Assembly: GCA_902582155.1 (NCBI GenBank)
Contig: CACHRI010000004.1
Location: 1-64,000, forward strand
DNA: 64,000 nt
From: an uncultured Pelagibacteraceae bacterium
GTDB lineage: Bacteria; Pseudomonadota; Alphaproteobacteria; Pelagibacterales; Pelagibacteraceae
Reading direction: 5' to 3'
A program made the translations under genes and the position numbers. Below are positions 44,547 through 55,082 of the stretch, one piece after another (within the stretch, counting starts at the first letter, position 1; each line of letters begins with the position of its first letter). The notes beneath the pieces were generated by a model that saw only the letters and a list, made by a program, of their open reading frames with translations, was not told the origin of the DNA and made no database searches.

Positions 44547-44595
44547 ATAAATTTTTTGAAAACTCTTTTGTGTTAATAAACGGGGTACACATGAA

Positions 44596-45774
44596 ATGGA
44601 AAAATTTAGTGACGTTAACGAACTAGTTAACACTCTTAAACCAGTAAATCCAGTATACTGTATACGCCCAGATACCATAAAAAATTCTATAAAATTATTT
44701 AAAGATAAGTTTCCTGGAAAAATCTTATATGCAGTAAAAACAAATCCGAATGAATTTGTTCTAAAAAATATTATTAAAAATGGTGTAGATAGATTCGATG
44801 TTGCATCAATTAATGAAGTCAAACTAATTAGAAAATTAAGTACTAAATCAAGATTGTACTTTATGCATCCAATAAAATCACGAGAAGATATTTCGTCAGC
44901 ATATTTTAATTATAACGTAAAAGATTTTTCTTTAGATACTAAAGAAGAATTAATGAAAATTTTAGATTCTACAAAAAATGCAAAGGACCTGAATCTTTTT
45001 GTAAGAATAGCAGTTTCAAATGAACATGCAGAATTAGATTTATCAAGAAAGTTTGGTGCATTACCTGCTGAGGCCTTAGGATTAATTAGATTGTGCAAAC
45101 ATCATGCAAAAAGACTTGGGATTAGTTTTCATGTTGGCTCTCAATGTATGCACAAGATTTCCTTTTCTAAAGGTTTAAAAGAAATATCGAGTCTTATTAA
45201 AAAGACAAAAATAATTCCTGACATAATAAATGTAGGAGGTGGTTTTCCATCTATATATCCAGATTTAAGACCGGAGCCAATCGAAAATTATTTCAACGAA
45301 ATAAAATCGGGATTAAAACATTTAAAACTAGAAAAACTTCCTGAAATTATTTGTGAACCTGGTAGAGCTCTTGTTGCTGAAAGCGGCTCTACTATTGTCA
45401 GAGTAAATCTGAAGAAAAAAAATAAACTTTATATTAATGATGGTACATATGGCTCTCTTTTTGATGCGGGTGTACCAAACTTTATATTACCTTCAAGATT
45501 AATAACAAGTGGTAGAATACAATCAAAAAAAATTACTGCATTCCAGTTTTACGGCCCAACTTGTGACAGCTTGGATTTTATGAAAGGTCCATTCTTGTTA
45601 CCAAACAATGTAAAAGAAGGAGACTACATAGAATTAGGTCAATTAGGTGCCTATGGAATAACTTTTAGAACAAAATTTAATGGTTTTTTCTCAGATAAAA
45701 TCGTTGAATTAAATGACAAACCAATTATGTCGCTATATGATGACTCAAGTAAAATTAATTACTTGGTTGCATAA
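44596..45774 (+). CDS. Type III PLP decarboxylase (ornithine/lysine decarboxylase)
   Basis: Alanine-racemase-fold decarboxylase of 392 aa that makes putrescine (or cadaverine). The PLP Lys is K48 in LYAVKTNPN, HVGSQC and NVGGGFPS bind PLP, EPGRALVAESG is the phosphate-side loop, and the catalytic Cys is in GPTCDSLD. The Asp of CDSLD and the short N-terminus point to eukaryote-like ODC rather than LysA. It is followed without a gap by a deoxyhypusine-synthase-like gene and an agmatinase-like gene, making a polyamine operon. The 177-bp leader before it has an upstream ORF and alternative hairpins. Confidence 0.9.
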   Translation: MEKFSDVNELVNTLKPVNPVYCIRPDTIKNSIKLFKDKFPGKILYAVKTNPNEFVLKNIIKNGVDRFDVASINEVKLIRKLSTKSRLYFMHPIKSREDISSAYFNYNVKDFSLDTKEELMKILDSTKNAKDLNLFVRIAVSNEHAELDLSRKFGALPAEALGLIRLCKHHAKRLGISFHVGSQCMHKISFSKGLKEISSLIKKTKIIPDIINVGGGFPSIYPDLRPEPIENYFNEIKSGLKHLKLEKLPEIICEPGRALVAESGSTIVRVNLKKKNKLYINDGTYGSLFDAGVPNFILPSRLITSGRIQSKKITAFQFYGPTCDSLDFMKGPFLLPNNVKEGDYIELGQLGAYGITFRTKFNGFFSDKIVELNDKPIMSLYDDSSKINYLVA

Positions 45775-46820
45775 TGAATAAAAAAAAGAGTCCAGGCGCA
45801 GGGCATAACAAAAAATCATTTTTAAATAAACCTATCGAGCACATTGATATCACGAAATTTGATGCTCGAAGCATAATTAGCTCTATGAGCAAAATGTCTT
45901 TTACCTCTAGAGACACTGCTAATGCATCAAAAATTTTTAATGAAATGATAGAAGATAAGTCTTGTTCAATATTTTTAACCTTAGCAGGATCAACTTCTGC
46001 TGGCGGCTGTATGAAACTGTATTCAGATCTAGTTAAATATAACATGGTAGACGCAATTGTTGCGACTGGGGCTTCTATAGTTGATATGGATTTTTTTGAA
46101 GCTTTGGGTTTTAAGCATTACCAAGGTTCTCAATTTGAAAATGATACTAAGCTTAGGGAGAATTATATTGATAGAATATATGATACCTACATTGATGAAG
46201 ACGAACTCCAAGCATGCGACCAAAAAATTTGTGATATAGCAAATTCTTTAAAACCTAAAAGCTATACATCACGAGAATTTATATTTGAAATGGGTAAATA
46301 TCTTAAAAAAAATTCAAAGAAAAAGGACTCATTAATTGAAACAGCTTTTGACAATAATGTTCCAATTTTTTGTCCTGCTTTCACTGATAGTTCTGCAGGG
46401 TTTGGGCTTGTAATGCATCAGGAGCAAAATCCAAAAAATCATTTGACAATTGACTCGATAAGAGAATTTAGGGAATTAACCGAGATAAAACTGAAATCTA
46501 AACAATCAGGATTGTTAATGATAGGTGGAGGCGTACCAAAAAATTTTATACAAGATACTGTTGTTTGTGCAGAATTATTAGGGAAAAAAGTTGACATGCA
46601 TAAGTATGCAGTTCAAATAACAGTTGCTGATACAAGAGATGGTGCGTGTAGCAGTTCAACTTTAAAAGAAGCAAGTTCTTGGGGTAAAGTAGACATTTCA
46701 AAAGAGCAAATGGTTTTTGCAGAGGCAACTAGTGTATTGCCACTTATTGCGAGCGATGCTTTTCATAGACAAAATTGGAAAAAAAGAGACAGAAGAGAAT
46801 TTTCAAAAATTTTCAAATAA
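45774..46820 (+). CDS. Deoxyhypusine synthase-like enzyme (probable homospermidine synthase-type)
   Basis: The 348 aa belong to the deoxyhypusine synthase superfamily: NAD-site segments TLAGSTSAGG and ATGASIVDMDFFEALG, PAFTDSSAGFG, and the active-site Lys in MIGGGVPKNFI (K256). Bacteria lack eIF5A, so bacterial members are thought to use putrescine or spermidine as acceptor, as in homospermidine synthesis. Its start overlaps the decarboxylase stop by 1 base, and putrescine from that enzyme would be its substrate. The exact product is inferred. Confidence 0.87.
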   Translation: MNKKKSPGAGHNKKSFLNKPIEHIDITKFDARSIISSMSKMSFTSRDTANASKIFNEMIEDKSCSIFLTLAGSTSAGGCMKLYSDLVKYNMVDAIVATGASIVDMDFFEALGFKHYQGSQFENDTKLRENYIDRIYDTYIDEDELQACDQKICDIANSLKPKSYTSREFIFEMGKYLKKNSKKKDSLIETAFDNNVPIFCPAFTDSSAGFGLVMHQEQNPKNHLTIDSIREFRELTEIKLKSKQSGLLMIGGGVPKNFIQDTVVCAELLGKKVDMHKYAVQITVADTRDGACSSSTLKEASSWGKVDISKEQMVFAEATSVLPLIASDAFHRQNWKKRDRREFSKIFK

Positions 46821-46821
46821 G

Positions 46822-47718
46822 ATGAAATTTCTAAAACAAAAAGATGGTTTTTTGGGATATGATGCTAATACAAAAACTAAAAGTAAAGTTGTGGTGGTGC
46901 CATTTGGGCTAGAAAAAACAGTTTCATATGGAGGTGGCACAAAGAATGCACCAAAAGAGATTATTAAAGCTTCTCATCAAGTTGAATTATTTGATGAAGA
47001 ATTAAATAAAGAGACTTTCAGACATATAGGTATTAAAACTTTAAAACCTTTTAAAATTAAAAATCAAATCAAATCTGCTTTAACTCAAATAGCTAATATA
47101 AATGAACAAATTCTATATAAAAAATTATTTCCATTAGTTTTAGGTGGTGAACATTCTATTACAAGTGGCTCGATAAGACCTTTTGTAAAAAAATATAAAA
47201 ATCTTTATATTCTTCATTTCGATGCTCATGCAGATTTAAGAGAAAAGTACAACGGAGAAAGATATTCTCACGCAACAGCCATTAAAAGATGCTTAGATTT
47301 TAAAAATGTGAAAGTAATATCATTTGGTATAAGAAACTTATCAAAGGAGGAAATGAACTTTTACAATAATAATAGAAAAAAAATTAAAATTTTTTGGGGA
47401 AGCAAGAAAAATAAATGGAAAATATCTGAAATTCGCAAAATATTTAAAAATAAGAATGTTTATATCACATTTGACGTTGATGGTTTCGACTCTAGTTTAA
47501 TGCCAGCTACCGGCACACCTGAACCTGGTGGAATGTTTTGGGATGATGTTATGCCTATACTTAAAAATGTTTGCTCAGTTTCTAATGTAGTGGGTGCAGA
47601 TATTAATGAACTTTCACCAATTAAAAACTTTAATTCATGTAATTTTTTGACAGCAAAACTAGCCTACAAAATCATATCCTACGTATTTGAGTTTAAGTCA
47701 AAATACTTAAATCGCTAA
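46822..47718 (+). CDS. speB: Agmatinase/arginase-family ureohydrolase
   Basis: The ORF-track start at 46717 is in the preceding gene; ATG 46822, 1 base after its stop, gives a 298-aa protein. The dinuclear manganese site is visible as GGEHSIT, HFDAHADLR and TFDVDGFDSSLMPATGTPEPGG. The GTPEPGG ending fits SpeB-type agmatinases and related enzymes better than arginase. It would supply putrescine from agmatine, or act on arginine or guanidino compounds; substrate remains open. Its 3' end overlaps the convergent regB gene by 26 bases. Confidence 0.86.
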   Translation: MKFLKQKDGFLGYDANTKTKSKVVVVPFGLEKTVSYGGGTKNAPKEIIKASHQVELFDEELNKETFRHIGIKTLKPFKIKNQIKSALTQIANINEQILYKKLFPLVLGGEHSITSGSIRPFVKKYKNLYILHFDAHADLREKYNGERYSHATAIKRCLDFKNVKVISFGIRNLSKEEMNFYNNNRKKIKIFWGSKKNKWKISEIRKIFKNKNVYITFDVDGFDSSLMPATGTPEPGGMFWDDVMPILKNVCSVSNVVGADINELSPIKNFNSCNFLTAKLAYKIISYVFEFKSKYLNR

Positions 47719-48982
47719 CACTCCATTTTATTTTTACTTTAGCTCCTTTTAAGGAACTGCCATTTTCAAATGATATAACAGCTGATTGCCTTTCTAGTAA
47801 AGTTTTGCCTAAAAAAGTTCCTAATCCTAATCCCTTATTCTCTTTCGATAGTTTTGATCTAGATTTGATATAAGGCTCTCCAAGGGCTTTAATAATATCT
47901 TCTGGAAAACCTGGGCCATCGTCTTCTATTAGAATATATATATTTATATTGTCGCTAATAATTGAGATGAGTATATTCTGATTTGCAAATTTGACTGCAT
48001 TACCTAAAAAGTTTCTCAATCCATATACAAGTTCAGGATTTCTTTTAATATCTATCTTATTTATATCTTTATCTGTATTTAATTTAATATTTTTTTCCGA
48101 TGACTCTTTAAAAGATTTTATTATTTCTTCTAATAAATCTTCAAAGGTCATGGAGCTTAAAAACTCATCGTTAATAATTTTTTTTTGTGATATTTTTTTT
48201 AGAATTTCACTACATCTTTTTGTCTGACTTAATAATAAGTCTAAATCTTTAGTGAGTTTTGAATTGTCTCCTACTTCTTTCCTCATCTCCTTAGCAACAA
48301 CTGATATTGTGGCTAAAGGGGTGCCTAAAGAGTGAGCTGCTGCTGCAGCTTGTCCTCCTAAAGATTCTAATTCATATTCTTTTGCTAATATTTGCTGAAG
48401 TTTGTTTAAGGCATCAGATCTTTTTTTTGTTTCTCCAGCAAAACGGATGCCGAAGTAACTTAGAAACAAAAGACCGATTATTAGAGAAATTAAAATTCCT
48501 GTTACATAATAATTTGGGAATGAAAGCACATATTCCTCCATTCCAGGTAATGGCAAGTTAAAAAATGTTAGAACAAAAAGTAATAGTATTGTCGACGAAC
48601 CAAGTATAATTGTACTACCCATACTTAAAAAAGTTGAAGAGACAATCGTTGGAACTATTAAAAGAATTGCAAAAGGATTAAATATTCCCCCTGTTAAAAA
48701 TAAAAGAATACTTAATTGAATGATGTCATACATTAAAAATGTAGTAGAATATAAATCTTTTAGTAAAGTTGCTTTAACTCCAAATTGCAAATAAATGTTC
48801 GTAAAAAAACCTACAAAAATAACTATATGACAAAGTAAAACTGGAAAGTTTAGGTCTAAATAAAAGTAAACTAAATTTATTGAAAAAAGTTGGCCAGAAA
48901 TTGCTATCCACCTTAATATAACTAGTGTTTTTTTATCTAAATTTAGGTTTTCTCCTAACCTGAAAATAGTAGCAAAATCCAT
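47693..48982 (-). CDS. regB: RegB/PrrB/ActS redox sensor kinase
   Basis: Membrane histidine kinase of 429 aa with six predicted N-terminal helices. The quinone-site motif GGIFNPF is at 98-104, the phospho-His box AAAAHSLGTPLATISVV has His 217, the redox Cys lies in TKRCSEIL near 257, and DDGPGFP and GLGLGTFLG are the ATP lid. The residue after the His is Ser where most RegB proteins have Glu. It reports quinone or redox state to RegA, whose gene lies across the polyamine operon. It starts 5 bases after gyrB and probably shares its transcript. Confidence 0.93.
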   Translation of the reverse strand: MDFATIFRLGENLNLDKKTLVILRWIAISGQLFSINLVYFYLDLNFPVLLCHIVIFVGFFTNIYLQFGVKATLLKDLYSTTFLMYDIIQLSILLFLTGGIFNPFAILLIVPTIVSSTFLSMGSTIILGSSTILLLFVLTFFNLPLPGMEEYVLSFPNYYVTGILISLIIGLLFLSYFGIRFAGETKKRSDALNKLQQILAKEYELESLGGQAAAAAHSLGTPLATISVVAKEMRKEVGDNSKLTKDLDLLLSQTKRCSEILKKISQKKIINDEFLSSMTFEDLLEEIIKSFKESSEKNIKLNTDKDINKIDIKRNPELVYGLRNFLGNAVKFANQNILISIISDNINIYILIEDDGPGFPEDIIKALGEPYIKSRSKLSKENKGLGLGTFLGKTLLERQSAVISFENGSSLKGAKVKIKWSVSDLSILT

Positions 48983-48987
48983 GAGAT

Positions 48988-51063
<2,076 letters not shown>

Positions 51064-51192
51064 TTAATTAATCAAATTTTATATCATTTTTTGTTGTCAA
51101 TATACAATCGACAAACTTGAAGGCCTTCTATTTGTATTTAATATCAACAGTTTTAGATGATTTTTTAAAAAAAAAAACTAAAAGAGTTTTTT
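51064..51192 (-). promoter_or_regulatory. dnaN-gyrB spacer with an A/T hairpin and an inverted repeat
   Basis: recF normally sits here in many bacteria, but the 129-bp gap holds no gene. AAAAAAACT and AGTTTTTTT (51171-51193) form a 9-bp A/T stem just after the dnaN stop, followed by a T run on the minus strand, so a weak terminator is likely. TTGTC and GACAA (51093-51113 region) form an inverted repeat in front of gyrB. A gyrB promoter is expected but no confident -35/-10 pair was found. Confidence 0.4.
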
Positions 51193-52308
51193 TTAAATTT
51201 TCATCGGCATTATTACATAAAAACTGTTTTTATCTGAATTATCTAAAACTAAAACTGGAGAGGTTGAATTTTTTAAACTAAAAGTAAGTTCTTTGTCTTC
51301 AACTTCAGAAGCTATATCTATTAAATATTTTGAATTAAACCCAATTACCAAATCATCGCCATCATATTTAGCCGGAACAATCTCGTTTCCATCTCCCGAG
51401 TTTGTGCTATTTACAGATAGTTTTAGTTTATCTTTGCTTAATTCTAATTTTACGCCTTCTTTTCTATCTATAGAAACAGAGGCAACTCTCTCAACAGAGC
51501 TAATAAAGTCAAGAGAAGAAACTATCAACGTCTTAGAGTTGTCTTTTGGAACTACTTTTTGATAATCTGGAAACTTTCCATCTATTACTTTTGAAATTAA
51601 ATTTATTTTTCCAATAGAAAACTTTATTTTATTCTCACTTGTTTTTATAAATAATTTCTCATTTGTCTCATCAATTAAAGAACATAGCTGAAATACTGTT
51701 TTTCTTGGAATTATCATTGAGGAAAAATTATTGATATCTTTTACATTTATGCTGCTTGAAGATAGCCTGTGACTATCAGTTGCAACACCAGTTAAAAATG
51801 TATTCTTATTAGACTCTGTGGCATGAAGATATATGCCATTTAAATAATGCCTCGTATCATCATTTGATATTGAAATCTTGGTTTTATTCAAAAGTGATAA
51901 AAAACTTTTCCTATCTAATTCTATCTCCTTGCTGACAAAGTCATCATCAAAGGTAGGAAAATTACTTGGAGGCAAACAAAGGAGGTTAAAATCAGAATTT
52001 TCAGTTTTTAAACTCAATTTATTCTCACTTTTTAATGTAAAATTTAATTCAGAATTGGAGGGGATCTTTCTCAAAATATCAAATAGAACGTTTGCTGAGG
52101 TCGTTGTACTACCTTCCTCTATTAGTTTTAAGTCCGAAATTTCATCGTTGAAAACAATATCTAAATCTGTTGCAACTATCTCTAGTTTATTATCTTTTAA
52201 ATTTAAGAGAACATTAGAGAGAATAGGTAGAGTATTTTTTTTTTCAACTACTCCCTGCACAAAATTTAGCGATTTTAATAAAAGATCTCTTTTTATATTA
52301 AACTGCAT
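51193..52308 (-). CDS. dnaN: DNA polymerase III beta sliding clamp
   Basis: Ring-shaped dimer clamp that tethers polymerase III. The 371 aa show three repeated clamp domains and the normal start MQFNIKRDLLLKSLNFVQGVVEKKNTLPILSNVLL and end FYVIMPMKI. The FLTGVATDSHRLS and hydrophobic-pocket segments are standard. It follows dnaA with 5 bases between, so the two form an operon. Confidence 0.95.
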   Translation of the reverse strand: MQFNIKRDLLLKSLNFVQGVVEKKNTLPILSNVLLNLKDNKLEIVATDLDIVFNDEISDLKLIEEGSTTTSANVLFDILRKIPSNSELNFTLKSENKLSLKTENSDFNLLCLPPSNFPTFDDDFVSKEIELDRKSFLSLLNKTKISISNDDTRHYLNGIYLHATESNKNTFLTGVATDSHRLSSSSINVKDINNFSSMIIPRKTVFQLCSLIDETNEKLFIKTSENKIKFSIGKINLISKVIDGKFPDYQKVVPKDNSKTLIVSSLDFISSVERVASVSIDRKEGVKLELSKDKLKLSVNSTNSGDGNEIVPAKYDGDDLVIGFNSKYLIDIASEVEDKELTFSLKNSTSPVLVLDNSDKNSFYVIMPMKI

Positions 52309-52313
52309 TAATT

Positions 52314-53705
52314 TTAATTTTCCAATAAAAGACTTTTAATTTGAATTAAATTTTTTTTCATTTCATCATCTTTTTCGGAAAGTTTAGTGATTGTTTTAAC
52401 TGCGTGTATTACTGTCGTGTGATCTCTATTAGCAAATCTTCTTCCTATTTCTGGAAGGGACCTAGTAGTCATTTTTTTTGCTAGGAACATTGCTATCTGC
52501 CTGGGTCGCGCTAAAGGTCTTGATCTTCTTTGAGATAACATGTCATTAAGAGAAATATTAAAAAAGTTAGAAACAGTATTTTGAATTTTATCTACGGTGA
52601 CAATTTTTGCCTGATTAAAGACATCTTTTAAGATATTTTTACAGTCATTTATCGTCAATATTCTTTTATGAACTCTGCTAAAAGCAATAACTCTATTTAA
52701 TACTCCAATTAATTCTCTGATATTTGTTTTTGCCTCTACAGAAATAAAATCAACAACCTCGTCTGTTATATTTATATGTTCCTTAAATTGGTTTTGTAAA
52801 TTATTTATTTTATCTTTAATAATATTTTTTTTAAGATCTAAATCCGGAACATCAATGTCTATTATTAGTCCGCCAGACAGCCTAGATTTAATTCTCTCTT
52901 GAACTCGATCTAATTTCATTGGTGGCCTATCTGCTGATATAACTATTTGAGATCCTTTATCTAAAAGACTATTAAAGGTATGAAAAAATTCTTCTTGTAG
53001 GCTTTCTTTCCCTCTAATGAACTGTATATCATCAATTATAAATACTGAGGATTTTCGAAAGAAATCTTTAAAATTTACCATATCGTTTTTTTTAATTGAT
53101 TTTATAAAGTGATACATGAATCTCTCTGCAGAGATAAACATGACCTCCTTGATAGACTGAAGCTCGAGACCTATAGCATTTAAAAGGTGCGTTTTTCCAA
53201 GACCAACGCCTCCATAAATGTATAAAGGATTATATCGTGAAGCTTGTTCACAAACTTTTTTGGAATAAGAGAGAGCGACTTCGTTGCTAGTCCCTTTTAT
53301 AAAATTACTAAAATTTAGGTTTGGATTCAATCTATTATAATTTAATATTGAATCTTTTATCTCTGTTACTTTATTAAATTCATCAAGTCTAAACTCGTCT
53401 TTAACACTTTTTTGATCTTCAATAATTTTAAATTCTACTCTGGTTAAGCTTAATTTAAAGGTTTTGATTAATTCAAGGATTTTGTCGAGATATCGAGAAA
53501 CAATCCAATCTCTGAAAAATCTCGTCGGTACGCCCAAAACAAGATAGTCATTATACTCTTTAATTAAAGTTATATTTTTTAACCAACTAGAATAGATTTC
53601 TTCACCGAAATTTTTTTTTAATTCTGATTGGAAATCAGTCCAATTTATTACTTTTTCTTCCTCTGAAACAAAAAAGTTCTGTTGATTTGATGACTTATTT
53701 TTCAT
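52314..53705 (-). CDS. dnaA: Chromosomal replication initiator DnaA
   Basis: AAA+ protein of 463 aa that opens the origin. Domain I is at the N-terminus, domain III has Walker A YGGVGLGKTHLLNAIG and Walker B VFIIDDIQFIRG, the arginine finger region is near VQERIKSRLSGGL, and domain IV ends with RRSRPLARPRQIAMFLAKKMT and the signature GRRFANRDHTTVIHAV. All essential positions are conserved. The 206-bp gap before it, facing rpsT, is a candidate origin or dnaA promoter region. Confidence 0.96.
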   Translation of the reverse strand: MKNKSSNQQNFFVSEEEKVINWTDFQSELKKNFGEEIYSSWLKNITLIKEYNDYLVLGVPTRFFRDWIVSRYLDKILELIKTFKLSLTRVEFKIIEDQKSVKDEFRLDEFNKVTEIKDSILNYNRLNPNLNFSNFIKGTSNEVALSYSKKVCEQASRYNPLYIYGGVGLGKTHLLNAIGLELQSIKEVMFISAERFMYHFIKSIKKNDMVNFKDFFRKSSVFIIDDIQFIRGKESLQEEFFHTFNSLLDKGSQIVISADRPPMKLDRVQERIKSRLSGGLIIDIDVPDLDLKKNIIKDKINNLQNQFKEHINITDEVVDFISVEAKTNIRELIGVLNRVIAFSRVHKRILTINDCKNILKDVFNQAKIVTVDKIQNTVSNFFNISLNDMLSQRRSRPLARPRQIAMFLAKKMTTRSLPEIGRRFANRDHTTVIHAVKTITKLSEKDDEMKKNLIQIKSLLLEN

Positions 53706-53911
53706 GAGTTAAAATTTACTAGAAACTTAAAAAACCTTATTATCAATTGACTTGCAACAAATATTTTTTAATTTAGAAAAAAAAAACAAAGTTGGTTGTA
53801 TACTTAGCGTGTTGATAGAAAAATTTATTTTACAACCCTTAACAGAAAAAAAACTATATGTTGTCCTGTAAATATACGAACTTGAAATTTTAACAACTGA
53901 TGATTGTCGGA
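53706..53911 (-). other. rpsT-dnaA intergenic region, possible origin/promoter area
   Basis: This is the longest gap in the window. It is very AT-rich and lies between dnaA and rpsT, next to dnaN and gyrB, a common setting for oriC. Some sequences resemble weak DnaA boxes (TTATCAATT near 53736, TTGTCCTGT near 53860), but no clear cluster of TTATCCACA boxes is present. No RNA gene or ORF is seen. In several alphaproteobacteria the origin lies elsewhere, so this is only a candidate. Confidence 0.3.
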
Positions 53912-54190
53912 TTAAGAAATCTTTTTTGAAATTCTTGAAATTTTTCTTGAAGCAGTTTTCTTATTTACAATACCTTTTTTAGCAACCTGCGTTAGAATTG
54001 ATTGAAATAATGGAAAGTATTTCTTTATGGCTTTTTTATCACCTTTAACAAGTAAATTTTCCATCTGTTTTACAGCAGATTTATATTTACTTTTCCTAAT
54101 TCTGTTAACAGATGTCTGTTTTTTTACTCTACGAACTCTTCTTATGGCAGATTTTGTATTTGGCATTGTTAAATTTTTATATATGTCCAA
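53912..54190 (-). CDS. rpsT: 30S ribosomal protein S20
   Basis: Small basic primary-binding protein of the 30S body, 92 aa. The start MDIYKNLTMPNTKSAIRR contains a second ATG; MPNTKSAIRRVRR matches the family N-terminus (usually MANxxSAxKR), so the real start is probably Met9 at 54166. The helical Lys/Arg-rich pattern and KKGIVNKKTASRKISRISKKI ending are typical. rpsT beside dnaA is a common alphaproteobacterial arrangement. Confidence 0.93.
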   Translation of the reverse strand: MDIYKNLTMPNTKSAIRRVRRVKKQTSVNRIRKSKYKSAVKQMENLLVKGDKKAIKKYFPLFQSILTQVAKKGIVNKKTASRKISRISKKIS

Positions 54191-54205
54191 TATATCTGGG
54201 TCAAC

Positions 54206-55072
54206 TTAATATTTTTGACATTTAGGACAAAAAAAAGTTGATCTGTTAGAGATTTTCAAAGCTCTAATTATACCCATACAATTTGGGTGCTTGCATCTCT
54301 CTCCTTTTCTTCCATAAACATTAAAATATTGCTGATAATTGCCGTCTTCACCCTCAACGCTGCTAAAATCCTTAATAGATGATCCACCCTCTTTAATTGC
54401 TTTTTTTAACACTTTTTTTATGTTTGCTATTAATCCTATAACCTTTTTTTTAGATATTTTGTTTACCTTAATTTTTGGGTTTATTTTAGATAGATATATC
54501 GCTTCATTAACGTATATATTCCCAAGACCAGATACAAATTTTTGATTCATTAATAAATCTTTTAAGTAAATTTCTTTCTTCTTAGTATTATTTATAAAAT
54601 AATTTATATTAAATTTATTTGAAAGTGGTTCTGGACCAAGTTTTTTTAAATGAAAACTATTATCTAAATTGGTTGTTTTTTCAATCTTAATAAATCCAAA
54701 TTTCCTCACATCGTTATAAATTAACTCAATGCCTTTGTTAAATTTAAATATGACATGGTTATGTTTGTTACTGCTACCCTTTAAATCAAAATAAAAACTT
54801 GAATTAAAATTATTTTTTTTGACGCGTATTATTATCTTACCTGTCATACCTAAATGAATAAGGATTGTGTGGTCGTTACTTAAGTTTATTAGGATATATT
54901 TAGATCTCCTATCAATTGATAAAATTTTCGAAGAAATCATTTTTTTCATCAAATTTTGATTAATTTCATATCTTAAATATTTGTTATGTATTTGAATCTG
55001 TTTTAAAGTTAAATGATTTATTGTCTTTTTAAGAGACTTTTTAACAACTTCAACTTCAGGTAATTCTGGCAT
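54206..55072 (-). CDS. mutM: Formamidopyrimidine-DNA glycosylase
   Basis: The ORF track runs 55 codons too far upstream; the catalytic N-terminus MPELPEVEVVKKSL starts at 55072, where Pro2 and Glu3 are essential. The protein excises 8-oxoguanine and FaPy. The 288 aa include the Lys-containing LGMTGK strand, GLGNIYVNEAIY and a C-terminal zinc finger whose first pair is CKHPNC (Cx4C) rather than Cx2C, with FCPKC as the second. Its start is only 10 bp from the divergent ubiE start. Confidence 0.93.
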   Translation of the reverse strand: MPELPEVEVVKKSLKKTINHLTLKQIQIHNKYLRYEINQNLMKKMISSKILSIDRRSKYILINLSNDHTILIHLGMTGKIIIRVKKNNFNSSFYFDLKGSSNKHNHVIFKFNKGIELIYNDVRKFGFIKIEKTTNLDNSFHLKKLGPEPLSNKFNINYFINNTKKKEIYLKDLLMNQKFVSGLGNIYVNEAIYLSKINPKIKVNKISKKKVIGLIANIKKVLKKAIKEGGSSIKDFSSVEGEDGNYQQYFNVYGRKGERCKHPNCMGIIRALKISNRSTFFCPKCQKY

Positions 55073-55082
55073 ATAATTAATT

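Noticed and set aside
53706-53911. Confident oriC call
   Set aside because: Position fits, but no cluster of consensus DnaA boxes is visible, and base skew could not be computed.
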